28,431 bases of DNA from NCBI GenBank assembly GCA_023436765.1, contig JAEZHX010000123.1:1-28431 (forward strand), given 5' to 3'. This document shows positions 1 to 8,485 of this stretch, piece after piece; within the stretch, counting starts at the first letter, position 1, and every line of letters begins with the position of its first letter. Both the position numbers and the translations under genes were made by a program. A model generated the notes under the pieces. The model was not told the origin of the DNA. It searched no databases and saw only the letters and a list, made by a program, of their open reading frames with translations. The stretch comes from Bacillota bacterium. Its GTDB lineage: Bacteria > Bacillota > Clostridia > Lachnospirales > Lachnospiraceae.

Positions 1-26
1 GTAATCATCCGTTATGGAGGTGTGAT

Positions 27-1253
27 ATGGTTCATGTGAATTCCATCCAGACTTTATCTTTGTCGGATATGCTTCTTAAGATGCAGGAGGATGCTAGGTA
101 TGATGTGGCAGATGCCGAGCTGTCTTACGGACAGGCCAATGAACAGGAATGTATCCCGGATCCATCCATCTTCAGTGATATCCGCTCCATAGGAAACCCT
201 CCGAAGGTTCCTAAGGTATTTCTTTCGAATCATTGCATCTTCAATTGTGCTTATTGCGGCTGCAGGGCAAGCCGTGAGGATACGATCAGGTATTGCAGCC
301 AGCCTCGGGAGCTGGCCGAATTGTCGGTAAGAACTGCCAAGGAAAACGGACATGGCGTGTTTGTCACCTCGGCCATCTGTCAAAATGCCAATTACACTGA
401 GGAATTGATTATTGAGACTCTGCGGATTATGAGGGAGGAGCTATTCTATAAGGGCTATATCCATGCGAAGGTAATGCCTGGGACAGACCCTATGCTGATC
501 GCAAAAGCCGGCAGATATGCCAACCGTTTAAGTGTTAATATTGAGGTTGCTAGAAACTCCGGGTATGAGAGGGTTGCTAAGCAGAAAAATAAATATAATA
601 TATTGGAGCCGATGCAGGCAATCAGTGAGCTGGTTCAAACCTCCAGACAGTTTAAGAGCAGGACACCGGTCCTGGTAAAGTCCCAGACCACGCAGCTGAT
701 GGCAGGAAGTACTGAGGAGACTGACAGGACCATTATGACCTTATCCAAGGCCTTGTATCAGAAATACCGATTAAGTCGTGTCTATTATACCGCCTTCAAA
801 TATCTTCAGCCAGCCAGAGGCTATGATGAGCTGCCCATCACAGCCACCCCCATCTGGCGGGTACACAGGCTGTATCAGGCAGACAGGCTTCAGCAGCTCT
901 ATGGCTTCACACCGGATGAGGTCGCGCCGGAGCAGGCTCCGAACCTTGCAGAGGATATGGACCCTAAGCTCTCCTGGGCGCTGCGGAATATCCATCTGTT
1001 TCCGATCGAAGTTAATACGGCAGATTACGAACAGCTGCTTCGGATTCCCGGGATTGGGCTAACCTACGCTCAGAAGATCCTCCGTGCCAGATTACATGGA
1101 ACAGTCACTCATCAGACCCTGCGCCAAATAGGTGTAATGATGAAGAAGAGTACCTATTTTCTCACCTGTGACGGGAAATATGAAGGTGGTAAGCTGCTTG
1201 ATGAACCCGGATTGTTGCAGGAGCTACTGAAGGATAAACCGGTGAGTCTGTGA
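27..1253 (+). CDS. Radical SAM protein with C-terminal helix-hairpin-helix (putative DNA modification/repair)
   Basis: The 408-aa product has a radical SAM cluster motif, Cys70-X3-Cys74-X2-Cys77 (with a further Cys79), which binds a 4Fe-4S cluster that cleaves S-adenosylmethionine. Near residues 329-360 a helix-hairpin-helix element (core IPGIG) suggests DNA contact. Length and domain order match the family annotated as putative DNA modification/repair radical SAM protein, which in many Clostridia lies next to a uracil-DNA-glycosylase-like partner. No such partner follows here; one could lie before the window edge. The start is well set by GGAGG at 16-20, six bases before the ATG. The substrate is unknown; the DNA-repair role is inferred from the HhH and from the usual partner. 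Confidence 0.85.
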   Translation: MVHVNSIQTLSLSDMLLKMQEDARYDVADAELSYGQANEQECIPDPSIFSDIRSIGNPPKVPKVFLSNHCIFNCAYCGCRASREDTIRYCSQPRELAELSVRTAKENGHGVFVTSAICQNANYTEELIIETLRIMREELFYKGYIHAKVMPGTDPMLIAKAGRYANRLSVNIEVARNSGYERVAKQKNKYNILEPMQAISELVQTSRQFKSRTPVLVKSQTTQLMAGSTEETDRTIMTLSKALYQKYRLSRVYYTAFKYLQPARGYDELPITATPIWRVHRLYQADRLQQLYGFTPDEVAPEQAPNLAEDMDPKLSWALRNIHLFPIEVNTADYEQLLRIPGIGLTYAQKILRARLHGTVTHQTLRQIGVMMKKSTYFLTCDGKYEGGKLLDEPGLLQELLKDKPVSL

Positions 1254-1328
1254 TGCATCCCTTGATTTTTTTTCTTCTATTCATTATAATTGATATTATC
1301 AACTCGTAGATAAGAAAGGATATTTCCT

Positions 1329-1571
1329 ATGAATAAAGTAAAACGTATCGCCTCCCTGATCGGAGTCCTACTGATTCTCTCCTTATTTATCCTATCGCTG
1401 ATTGCGGCCATCTTTGCCAAAGAGTCTGCCAAGGCATTGTTCCTGTCTGCGATTTTCTCTACTCTGGTCATTCCTATAATGATTTATGGCTTTATAGAAG
1501 TGTATAAGTACGTTCATCGGAATGATCCTCCCAAGCAGGACAATACGCACACACCTGCCGGTAAGAAGTAA
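1329..1571 (+). CDS. Small two-helix membrane protein, unknown function
   Basis: An 80-aa protein with two hydrophobic stretches at about residues 8-29 and 35-57, a basic N-terminus (MNKVKR) and a hydrophilic, Pro/Lys-rich C-terminal tail. An AAAGGA ribosome site lies 8 bases before the ATG. It is separated from the radical SAM gene by 75 bases and is followed by a hairpin terminator, so it is either the last gene of that transcript or a short unit of its own. I recognise no family. The good ribosome site and coherent two-helix topology support it being real. Confidence 0.65.
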   Translation: MNKVKRIASLIGVLLILSLFILSLIAAIFAKESAKALFLSAIFSTLVIPIMIYGFIEVYKYVHRNDPPKQDNTHTPAGKK

Positions 1572-1630
1572 ACTATCATTGGCGAGCCTTGGGGTAACCT
1601 ATGGATAAATTGCCATCTATGAAATAACCA

Positions 1631-1660
1631 AGAGGAAGCTGCTTTAAGCTTCCTCTTTTA
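1631..1660 (+). terminator. Hairpin terminator between convergent genes
   Basis: A perfect 9-bp stem AGAGGAAGC (1631-1639) / GCTTCCTCT (1648-1656), loop of 8, followed by TTTTA on the plus strand. It would end the plus-strand transcript from 1571. Its right arm lies inside the last codons of the convergent rarA gene. Confidence 0.65.
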
Positions 1661-2966
1661 TCTTCTTAAGGTATTCCTTCATCTTCTTCTCATACCCATT
1701 ATCCGAAGGGGCATAGAACACACGGCCGACCAATTCATCCGGCAGATACTGCTGCTTTACATAATGGTTCTTGAAATCATGGGCATATAGATATCCGATC
1801 CCATGGCCCAGCTTAGAGGCTCCCTTATAGTGGGCATCCATCAGATGGGGTGGAATCGTTGCCGTCTTCTCATTCTCCACGGCTTCCATCGCCGCTCCAA
1901 TGGCACAGACAGCGGAATTGCTCTTAGGCGCACAGGCCACATAGGCCGCTGCCTGGGAAAGTACAATCTGAGCTTCCGGCATTCCGAGCCTCTCTACGGC
2001 CAAGGCTGCTGAGGTAGCTACAACTATCGCATTCGGGTCCGCATTACCCACATCCTCCGAAGCGCAGATCATGATACGTCTGGCAATAAAAGCAACCTCT
2101 TCCCCTGCATATAGCATACGTGCAAGATAGTAAACCGCAGCGTCCGGATCCGAACCCCTCATGCTTTTGATGAAGGCCGAGATAGTATCATAATGATTGT
2201 CCCCATCCTTATCATACTTTAGCACTCGCTTTTGGATGCATTCCGAAGCCACCGGCAGGGTAATATGGATCAGACCGTCCTCCGACCGTTCCGTCGTCAG
2301 GACTCCCAGCTCAATTGCATTCAAGGCGGCTCTGGCATCACCGTTGGATACATCGGCGAGGAATTCCAGGGCATCCTCCTGCAGCACCGCCCTGTAGGCT
2401 CCCAGTCCTCTCTCCTCGTCCGTCACCGCCCGCTTCAGAAGAGTCTTGATATCCTCCTTCTCCAGGGGCTTCAGTTCAAAGATGATGGAGCGGGACAATA
2501 GCGCGGAATTAACCTCGAAGTAGGGGTTCTCGGTGGTTGCACCAATCAATACCACAGTTCCGTCCTCAACGAAGGGAAGCAGATAATCCTGTTGTCCCTT
2601 ATTAAATCGGTGAATCTCATCGATGAATAAGATGGTCTTCTTCCCATACATCCCGAGGTTATTCTTCGCCTCCGCCACCACAGCCTCCATATCCTTCTTC
2701 CCCGCTGCCGTAGCATTAATCTGTGTGAAGATTGCGCTGGTCGTGTTGGCGATTACCTTCGCCAGAGTCGTCTTACCGGTGCCCGGCGGTCCGTAGAACA
2801 GAATAGAACTGATCTTATCCGCTTTGATTGCCCGGTATAAGAGCTTGTCCTTTCCTATGATATGGCTCTGTCCCACAACCTCCTCCAGACGCATCGGTCT
2901 GAGTCTGGAGGCCAGGGGCCCTTCCTTCTTCATCGAATTTGTTCTCATATAATCAAATAAATCCAA
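1644..2966 (-). CDS. rarA: Replication-associated recombination protein A (AAA+ ATPase)
   Basis: RarA/MgsA family clamp-loader-like AAA+ ATPase that acts at stalled replication forks. From the chosen start, Walker A (GPPGTGKTT) is at residues 59-67 and Walker B with DEIH (FIDEIH) at 114-119, followed by a sensor-1 segment (GATTENP) and the family's C-terminal region. The 440-aa length is typical. I place the start at a TTG (2966), giving the usual beginning MDLFDYMR, because GAGGG sits 8 bases upstream; the GTG three codons earlier (2975) touches that ribosome site. It is divergent from the DUF4250 gene, and its last codons carry half of a terminator hairpin for the opposite strand. Confidence 0.93.
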   Translation of the reverse strand: MDLFDYMRTNSMKKEGPLASRLRPMRLEEVVGQSHIIGKDKLLYRAIKADKISSILFYGPPGTGKTTLAKVIANTTSAIFTQINATAAGKKDMEAVVAEAKNNLGMYGKKTILFIDEIHRFNKGQQDYLLPFVEDGTVVLIGATTENPYFEVNSALLSRSIIFELKPLEKEDIKTLLKRAVTDEERGLGAYRAVLQEDALEFLADVSNGDARAALNAIELGVLTTERSEDGLIHITLPVASECIQKRVLKYDKDGDNHYDTISAFIKSMRGSDPDAAVYYLARMLYAGEEVAFIARRIMICASEDVGNADPNAIVVATSAALAVERLGMPEAQIVLSQAAAYVACAPKSNSAVCAIGAAMEAVENEKTATIPPHLMDAHYKGASKLGHGIGYLYAHDFKNHYVKQQYLPDELVGRVFYAPSDNGYEKKMKEYLKKIKEEA

Positions 2967-3017
2967 TCTTATCACCCTCTGTTATCCGGATTGCCGGGTC
3001 TGTCCCGGAAAATCGTC

Positions 3018-3045
3018 TTGTATTTTAAATGGAATTATGTATAAA
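3018..3045 (+). promoter_or_regulatory. Sigma-A-like promoter for the DUF4250 gene
   Basis: TTGTAT (3018-3023), 16-base spacer, TATAAA (3040-3045), about 28 bases before the ATG at 3074. The match is moderate (4/6 and 5/6) and the position fits. Confidence 0.5.
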
Positions 3046-3073
3046 ATAAGATAATAAACATAAGGAGAAACCC

Positions 3074-3256
3074 ATGAATCTTCCAAAGGATCCAATTATC
3101 CTATTAAGCTTTATCAATACCAAATTACGAGATTACTATCCTTCCCTTGAGGAACTTTGTCTGAGTATGATGGTTGACCGGAATCATCTGGTGGATACGC
3201 TATCCTCGGTTGGTTACCAGTATGACCGATCACAGAACCGTTTTATTCCGAAGTAG
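3074..3256 (+). CDS. DUF4250 domain-containing protein
   Basis: A 60-aa soluble protein beginning MNLPKDPIILLSFINTKLRD, which I recognise as DUF4250, a short family of Firmicutes with no assigned function. The whole protein is the domain. An AAGGAG ribosome site lies 7 bases before the ATG. The segment around residues 25-50 resembles a small helical, possibly HTH-like unit, but that is only an impression. Its stop codon overlaps the end of the convergent VanZ-like gene by 14 bases. Confidence 0.85.
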   Translation: MNLPKDPIILLSFINTKLRDYYPSLEELCLSMMVDRNHLVDTLSSVGYQYDRSQNRFIPK

Positions 3257-3740
3257 TCTCCGTCCTATGTCTGCGATTTTTATAACGCTGGAACGTTGCT
3301 GCTGCCAGAAGAAAAAGGAATGCTCCCAGTGCGGCACCGGAAGTATCAATCATTACATCCTTAAACTCTCCGCTTCTGCCGGGTACGAATCTCTGATGGA
3401 ATTCGTCCGATGCGGCATAAGCCGCAGTTATCAGGACAGCCAAGAGCCAAAGCTTTCTGCCCTTAAGCCTGCGGATCCACAGGGGAAGACAGATTGCTGC
3501 TGACAGAATGGCATATTCAGTCACATGGGCGCCTTTTCTGATACAATGATCGAGAGTAAGAAGGCGATCATATCTAAGCTCCTCCACATAACTGTCTGTA
3601 ATTTTCTCATATAGCTTCATGACATAATCTGCAATCCTTAAGCTGTTCTCTCCCGAAACAGAAGCCGGTTTGGATGAGAAACTAAATATCACCAGCATCA
3701 TAAGGATTGCGGGAAGCCATGATAAATACTTTTTCTTCAT
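3243..3740 (-). CDS. VanZ-like family membrane protein
   Basis: A 165-aa membrane protein with about four hydrophobic segments and VanZ-family features: SFSSKPASVSGENS after the first helix, RKGAHVTEYAIL, and DEFHQRFVPGRSGEFKDV before the last helix. VanZ gives low-level teicoplanin resistance in enterococci; chromosomal homologues like this are common and mostly of unknown role. An upstream in-frame ATG at 3779 is rejected because a TATAAT at 3768-3773 overlaps it and because GGAGG lies just before the ATG at 3740. It converges on the DUF4250 gene with a 14-base tail overlap. Confidence 0.88.
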   Translation of the reverse strand: MKKKYLSWLPAILMMLVIFSFSSKPASVSGENSLRIADYVMKLYEKITDSYVEELRYDRLLTLDHCIRKGAHVTEYAILSAAICLPLWIRRLKGRKLWLLAVLITAAYAASDEFHQRFVPGRSGEFKDVMIDTSGAALGAFLFLLAAATFQRYKNRRHRTETTSE

Positions 3741-3767
3741 CTCTTCCTCCACAATAGCATTTAGAAT

Positions 3768-3795
3768 ATTATAACACATTTCACCGTAATCGCAA
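3768..3795 (-). promoter_or_regulatory. Sigma-A-like promoter for the VanZ-like gene
   Basis: On the minus strand, TTGCGA (3790-3795), 16-base spacer, perfect TATAAT (3768-3773). It lies upstream of the ATG at 3740 and downstream of the beginning of the longer open frame, which decides the start. Confidence 0.55.
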
Positions 3796-3838
3796 ACATA
3801 TGTTTTATTCTTGTTCCTCCGGCAGCAGAATTCTTAAG

Positions 3839-3867
3839 TTGCATGCATTTCGTCCGGTTGCTATAAT
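3839..3867 (+). promoter_or_regulatory. Sigma-A promoter for the YigZ-family gene
   Basis: TTGCAT (3839-3844), 17-base spacer, TATAAT (3862-3867), about 42 bases before the ATG at 3910. Close to the housekeeping consensus at ideal spacing. Confidence 0.7.
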
Positions 3868-3909
3868 ATAGTTATTCAGGACACAATATGTGAGGGAGGA
3901 AATCTTACT

Positions 3910-4578
3910 ATGGCTTTAGTGGCAGCGGTATATCGAACAGTTTATCAGGGTGGAACTGGTGAAGTCGTTATGAAGAAGTCCCGCTTTATTGCTACGGTCA
4001 GTCCGGTAAGCTCCGAAGAAGAGGCTTTGGAATTCATAGAGGGGTTAAAGAAAAAATACTGGGACGCCTCCCATAACTGCTATGCCTATATCATCGGTAC
4101 GAAGAATCCGCTGATGCGCTGTTCTGATGATGGCGAGCCTAGTAAAACAGCGGGAAAGCCAATGCTGGATATCCTGATTTCCCATGAGCTTACCAATCTG
4201 GTGGTTGTCGTCACCAGATATTTTGGTGGTACTCTCCTTGGCACCGGCGGCTTAGTGAAGGCTTATCAATCCGCTGCATTGGAGGGGCTAAATCAAAGTC
4301 TTATCATAAAAAAAGAGCTTGGACTCCGCATGAGGCTAATAACGGATTACAATCTCATTGGTAAGCTTCAATATTATATCGGGCAGGAGGAGCTTCCCAT
4401 CCTCACGTCTGATTATACTGATGTGGTTATGCTGGAAGTCCTGGTTCCGGTAGATAAAGTAACTGCCTTCGAGAAGAAGGTTACCGAACTATCAAACGGC
4501 ACTTTAATCCCGAACTCAATAGAACAGGTATACTTCTCCATTATCAATAAGGAAGTACACCTGTTTCAAATAAACTAA
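3910..4578 (+). CDS. YigZ/IMPACT family protein
   Basis: A 222-aa protein of the YigZ (YvyE in Bacillus) family. The N-terminal UPF0029/IMPACT domain covers about residues 20-130 and carries the hallmark stretch DDGEPSKTAGKPML and TRYFGGTLLGTGGLVKAY. A C-terminal DUF1949-like ferredoxin-fold domain follows at about 140-205. The family is linked to translation or RNA binding, but its bacterial role is not settled. GGGAGGA lies about 9 bases before the ATG. Its stop overlaps the stop of the convergent DUF6514 gene by 4 bases (CTAA read in both directions). Confidence 0.92.
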   Translation: MALVAAVYRTVYQGGTGEVVMKKSRFIATVSPVSSEEEALEFIEGLKKKYWDASHNCYAYIIGTKNPLMRCSDDGEPSKTAGKPMLDILISHELTNLVVVVTRYFGGTLLGTGGLVKAYQSAALEGLNQSLIIKKELGLRMRLITDYNLIGKLQYYIGQEELPILTSDYTDVVMLEVLVPVDKVTAFEKKVTELSNGTLIPNSIEQVYFSIINKEVHLFQIN

Positions 4579-4865
4579 TCCCCTATACTTACAAGATCAT
4601 CTATAATTTCCACCATGGACACCGGAGTAACCTCAAACTGGAACAGCTTTTGTATCATGGAAATTACTTTGTCCTTAGAGTAAGATATTCCGCATACTTC
4701 ATCGGCTTCCACTGCATCTCCCAGATACTTCGCAATATGTATCCCATAATACGGTTCAGTTCTCTCTTCCTCCGAATAATTCTCAGTAAGACTATAGTCA
4801 AGCTTCATCTTTCTAAAATCCTCCAGAACCACCTCATTACTATAAAGCAACTCCCTTTTCTTCAT
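4575..4865 (-). CDS. DUF6514 family protein
   Basis: A 96-aa acidic soluble protein (MKKRELLYSNEVVLEDF...), with TEPYYGIHIAKY and a C-terminal helix (PVSMVEIIDDLVSIGD) that resembles clostridial DUF6514 proteins; function unknown. I start at 4865, where GGGGGT precedes the ATG by about 7 bases. The ATG at 4910 lies almost on the -10 element and has no ribosome site. The family assignment is from remembered pattern, not a search. Confidence 0.72.
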   Translation of the reverse strand: MKKRELLYSNEVVLEDFRKMKLDYSLTENYSEEERTEPYYGIHIAKYLGDAVEADEVCGISYSKDKVISMIQKLFQFEVTPVSMVEIIDDLVSIGD

Positions 4866-4915
4866 ACGTATTACCCCCAATATGTATTTTATATAGTTAA
4901 CAACCGACAAATTTC

Positions 4916-4943
4916 ATTATACACAGATAAATTATTATTTAAA
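4916..4943 (-). promoter_or_regulatory. Promoter for the DUF6514 gene
   Basis: On the minus strand TTTAAA (4938-4943), 16-base spacer, TATAAT (4916-4921) preceded by TGTG. It lies about 50 bases before the chosen ATG. The rest of the 373-base spacer 4866-5238 is very AT-rich and holds this promoter and the opposite PBP promoter; I see no further gene in it. Confidence 0.5.
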
Positions 4944-5173
4944 GGGAAATATAGCGCACTATTATATCGAGTTCGTTGATTTTCGACATTACTTCACGTA
5001 TCGTGTAATTCCAAATGTTGATAATTTAACAAAGTATGCGTTTTCATGTATAAATATGAATAATGTCCTAGATGACAAAAAAGCAAAAAACATCATACAT
5101 TTATGACTATTTTACATTTAGTGGTGAATAATTGTGAAAAAAACATTAACCACTTTAATAATCCTAAAAAAAA

Positions 5174-5182
5174 TGATATAAT
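5174..5182 (+). promoter_or_regulatory. Extended -10 promoter for the penicillin-binding protein gene
   Basis: TGATATAAT is a TGn extended -10 with a perfect TATAAT (5177-5182). No good -35 hexamer is found at 16-18 bases, as expected for extended -10 promoters. It implies a leader of about 50 bases. Confidence 0.55.
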
Positions 5183-5238
5183 ACGTGATAGGCAACGCAT
5201 AGGGACAAAACAATGTATTTGCTCAAATGGAGGTTCAA

Positions 5239-7944
5239 ATGGATTACAGCAAAAAAGGTATCGAAAATAAACAACAATATATAAAATCAACTTCACGGAG
5301 ATTAGTCTCAAAGACACGGGTTACCCTGTTCCGGCTATGTATCGTAGTGATTGTATTTGTCGCGATTGTAGGCGCTTTTGCCGGCTTCGGGTACGTCAAA
5401 GGACTTGTCGACAGCGCCCCGGATATCTCACAGATTGATGTCATTCCTACTCGTTATACAACGAAGGTACTGGACAGCGAGGGCAATGAGATAGAGAACC
5501 TGGTCGGAGCCATGTCAAACCGTGTCTATGTCACCATAGATGATATTCCGGATGTAGTGCAAAAAGCTTTCATCTGTATTGAGGATGAACGATTTTACGA
5601 ACATAACGGAATTGATGTGAAGGGTATTTTCCGTGCATTATTTATGGGCTTAAGCAGAGGAGATTTTGACGAGGGTGCCAGTACGATCACCCAGCAGCTC
5701 TTAAAAAATCAGGTCTTTGACGGAGGCAGAGAGGTAAAATTCATAGACCGTTTAGAACGCAAGATTCAGGAGCAGTATCTTGCAATCCAGTTAGAAAATG
5801 AATTGGAAAAGGATGAAATACTGGAGTATTACCTAAATACCATTAACCTTGGCGCAGGAACCTTAGGTGTCCAAACAGCCAGCCGTCGTTATTTTAATAA
5901 GAATGTACAGGATTTAACTCTGTCGGAAGCAGCCGTTATGGCAGCGGTAGCACAGCTTCCGGTATATCATAACCCCATCACCTACCCGGAGCGGAATGCG
6001 GAACGTAAGAATGAAATTCTTGGAGATATGCTGGAACAGGGCTACTGTACCAAGGAAGAATATGATGCTGCGATGGCAGATGATGTATATGCCCGCATCC
6101 AGTCTGTTAATGAGGAGGTGAATTCCACTTCCTATTATAGCTATTATGTGGATGAACTGATCGAGCAGGTGATGGAGGATCTTCAGACAGAGCTTAACTA
6201 TACACAAGCACAAGCCTCTAACCTCTTATATACAGGAGGTCTGACCATCTATACAACACAGGACCCTGTTATCCAAAGGATCTGTGATGAGGTATATGCG
6301 GATGAATCCTTTTTCCCTGAAATGGGTGTATCCTTCTGGGAACTGACCTATGCCCTGTCCATCCAGCACGGAGACGACGAGGACACTGCCAGACATTACC
6401 ACAATGAAGATCTTCTGGAGTATTATAAGGATTTTGAGGACCCGGATAATTTATATGTAGATGCTGATGGGAGTAAATTTTCCTTGTTATTTATCGATAA
6501 GGACGATATGCAAAAAAAGATTGATGCCTTTAAGGAAGCTATGATGAAGGAAGGCGATGTTGTCCTGGGTGAAAAGGTTACGATGACCATACAGCCCCAG
6601 TCCTCCTTCGTGGTGATGGACCAGCATACCGGATACGTGGCTGCTATTATAGGTGGCCGCGGAGAAAAAACCGGTAACAGAACATTAAATCGTGCAACAA
6701 ATACTGTCAGGCAGCCAGGTTCCACCTTCAAGGTATTATCCACCTATCTTCCGGCACTGGATACCGCCGGAATGACGCTGGCCAGTGTACAGGATGATGC
6801 AGGACCATATTATTATCCCGGTACTAAGACGGAAGTGAACAACTGGAAGTCCAAAAAAGAATATGAGGGCTTAAGTTCCTTAAGAAAAGGAATTTATGAC
6901 TCTATGAATATCGTAACTGTAAAGACCCTGGTAGAGGTAACTCCGCAAATCGGCTTTGACTATCTTAAGGATCTTGGCTTTACCTCCCTGGTAGAGTCCA
7001 GAAAGGAACCCGATGGCCGTGTTGTATCGGATATTCACCCTCCGATGGCCCTTGGAGGCTTGACAGACGGCGTATCAAATCTGGAATTAACTGCTGCCTA
7101 TGCAGCCATTGCAAATGACGGGATATATACTGCTCCTATCTTTTACACGAAAATCGTAGATCATGACGGTAAAGTTCTGCTTGAGAAAAAGCCTTATAAG
7201 GAACATGTAATGAAGGAATCCACTGCCTGGCTACTGACCAGTGCCATGGAAGATGTGGTTAAGATAGGTACCGGTAAAAATCTTAAGCTAACCGAAATTA
7301 ACATGCCAATCGCAGGAAAGACCGGATCCACCTCCGATTATAATGACCTTTGGTTCTCCGGATTTTCTCCTTATTATACGGCAACGGTATGGTCGGGCTT
7401 TGATAATAACCGTTCTCAGACCGATAAAACCTATAACAGAGTAATCTGGAAAACAATTATGGAGCGAATTCATATTGAGAAGCAGCTGGAGACACAGGAG
7501 TTTAAGATGCCCGATTCCATCGTAACGGCGAAGATATGTACAAAATCCGGTAAGCTTGCGGTAGATGGTTTATGTGACCATTATCTTGGAGGAGATGCTA
7601 CAAAGATCGAATATTTCGCTAAGGGAACCGAACCGACAGAACGGTGCGATGTCCATGTGAAAGCAACCATATGTACAGAATCCGATCTGCTGGCGACCGA
7701 GAATTGTCCCGTGAATAAATTAGAGGAAGCAGTCTTCTTAAGCAAGAACGAGATTAGTGAAACCTTTGATACTCCTTATGTTCTCCCGACTAAGAATTGT
7801 CCTATCCATAAAGGGCCGGACACCAATTATTATGAGGATGAGCCTCCTTATGGACCTACGGAGGCACCTCTGCCGGAGGATACAGACACTGAGGAGCTGC
7901 CTATCGAGGACGCTTTGTTTAACAGGAATTTGACCTTCGATTAA
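5239..7944 (+). CDS. Class A penicillin-binding protein (PBP1A-type transglycosylase/transpeptidase)
   Basis: A 901-aa bifunctional peptidoglycan synthase. A basic cytoplasmic stretch and one membrane anchor (about residues 32-56) precede a GT51 glycosyltransferase domain with EDERFYEH (115-122, catalytic Glu) and GASTITQQLLKN (146-157). The transpeptidase domain has STFK with nucleophile Ser495, SMN at 555-557 and KTGS at 694-697. A Cys-rich C-terminal region and an acidic, Pro/Thr-rich tail follow. The linker between the two catalytic domains is long. The ATG at 5239 is preferred over 5227 because GGAGG (5229-5233) lies between them, 5 bases before the second. The gene stands alone, with an extended -10 promoter and a strong terminator. 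Confidence 0.95.
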   Translation: MDYSKKGIENKQQYIKSTSRRLVSKTRVTLFRLCIVVIVFVAIVGAFAGFGYVKGLVDSAPDISQIDVIPTRYTTKVLDSEGNEIENLVGAMSNRVYVTIDDIPDVVQKAFICIEDERFYEHNGIDVKGIFRALFMGLSRGDFDEGASTITQQLLKNQVFDGGREVKFIDRLERKIQEQYLAIQLENELEKDEILEYYLNTINLGAGTLGVQTASRRYFNKNVQDLTLSEAAVMAAVAQLPVYHNPITYPERNAERKNEILGDMLEQGYCTKEEYDAAMADDVYARIQSVNEEVNSTSYYSYYVDELIEQVMEDLQTELNYTQAQASNLLYTGGLTIYTTQDPVIQRICDEVYADESFFPEMGVSFWELTYALSIQHGDDEDTARHYHNEDLLEYYKDFEDPDNLYVDADGSKFSLLFIDKDDMQKKIDAFKEAMMKEGDVVLGEKVTMTIQPQSSFVVMDQHTGYVAAIIGGRGEKTGNRTLNRATNTVRQPGSTFKVLSTYLPALDTAGMTLASVQDDAGPYYYPGTKTEVNNWKSKKEYEGLSSLRKGIYDSMNIVTVKTLVEVTPQIGFDYLKDLGFTSLVESRKEPDGRVVSDIHPPMALGGLTDGVSNLELTAAYAAIANDGIYTAPIFYTKIVDHDGKVLLEKKPYKEHVMKESTAWLLTSAMEDVVKIGTGKNLKLTEINMPIAGKTGSTSDYNDLWFSGFSPYYTATVWSGFDNNRSQTDKTYNRVIWKTIMERIHIEKQLETQEFKMPDSIVTAKICTKSGKLAVDGLCDHYLGGDATKIEYFAKGTEPTERCDVHVKATICTESDLLATENCPVNKLEEAVFLSKNEISETFDTPYVLPTKNCPIHKGPDTNYYEDEPPYGPTEAPLPEDTDTEELPIEDALFNRNLTFD

Positions 7945-7976
7945 TAGAAGGGGTTGTTTCTTTATCGCTATGTAGA

Positions 7977-8050
7977 AGAGGACCTATATGTTCCCCTCAC
8001 AACTTGTTTCATAAGTTGTGAGGGAACATACAGGTCCTCTTGTATTTTAT
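7977..8050 (+). terminator. Very long terminator hairpin after the PBP gene
   Basis: Left arm 7977-8005 and right arm 8013-8040 pair over about 28 bp with one mismatch and one bulged C, around a 7-base loop (GTTTCAT). TTGTATTTTATT follows on the plus strand. The flank on the minus strand is not T-rich, so it serves mainly the PBP transcript. Confidence 0.8.
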
Positions 8051-8091
8051 TCTTGTGAAACTGACCATTTCTTCTTAGTTAGTATAATTCC

Positions 8092-8448
8092 TTAGGATTT
8101 CATTCTGGAGCTAAAAAACCAGGAAGCAATATAGCTGAAGATTAAGGCGGCAGATATTCCTACGGCCGAGGAGGTAAAGCCTCCTTTAAAGATACCAATA
8201 AAGCCCTCCTTATTTACCGCATCCTTAATCCCCTTAAACAGGACATTTCCGAAGCCGGTTAACGGAACGCTCGCCCCTGCTCCCGCCCATTTGGAAAAGG
8301 GTTCATATATACCAACCGCTCCGAGTAAGGCTCCCAGACATACTAAGATTACCATGACACGGCCCGGCATCAGCTTGGTCTTGTCCAATAAGATCTGAGT
8401 AGCAGCACAGATTGCTCCTCCTACCAAAAACGCTTTCAGATATTCCAT
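8092..8448 (-). CDS. spoVAE: Stage V sporulation protein AE
   Basis: A 118-aa, four-helix membrane protein of the SpoVA family (MEYLKAFLVGGAICAATQIL..., with ASVPLTGFGNVLFKG). Together with SpoVAC and SpoVAD it forms the channel complex in the inner spore membrane that moves Ca-dipicolinic acid into the forespore and releases it at germination. It resembles SpoVAC (VGGxIC.xxQ and VPxTGF motifs), reflecting the known paralogy. It is the last gene of the operon, 37 bases after spoVAD, with AGGAG before the ATG. Length is normal. Confidence 0.92.
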   Translation of the reverse strand: MEYLKAFLVGGAICAATQILLDKTKLMPGRVMVILVCLGALLGAVGIYEPFSKWAGAGASVPLTGFGNVLFKGIKDAVNKEGFIGIFKGGFTSSAVGISAALIFSYIASWFFSSRMKS

Positions 8449-8485
8449 GAGTTCATCTCCTTTTGTAATCTGATGATATCGGCAT

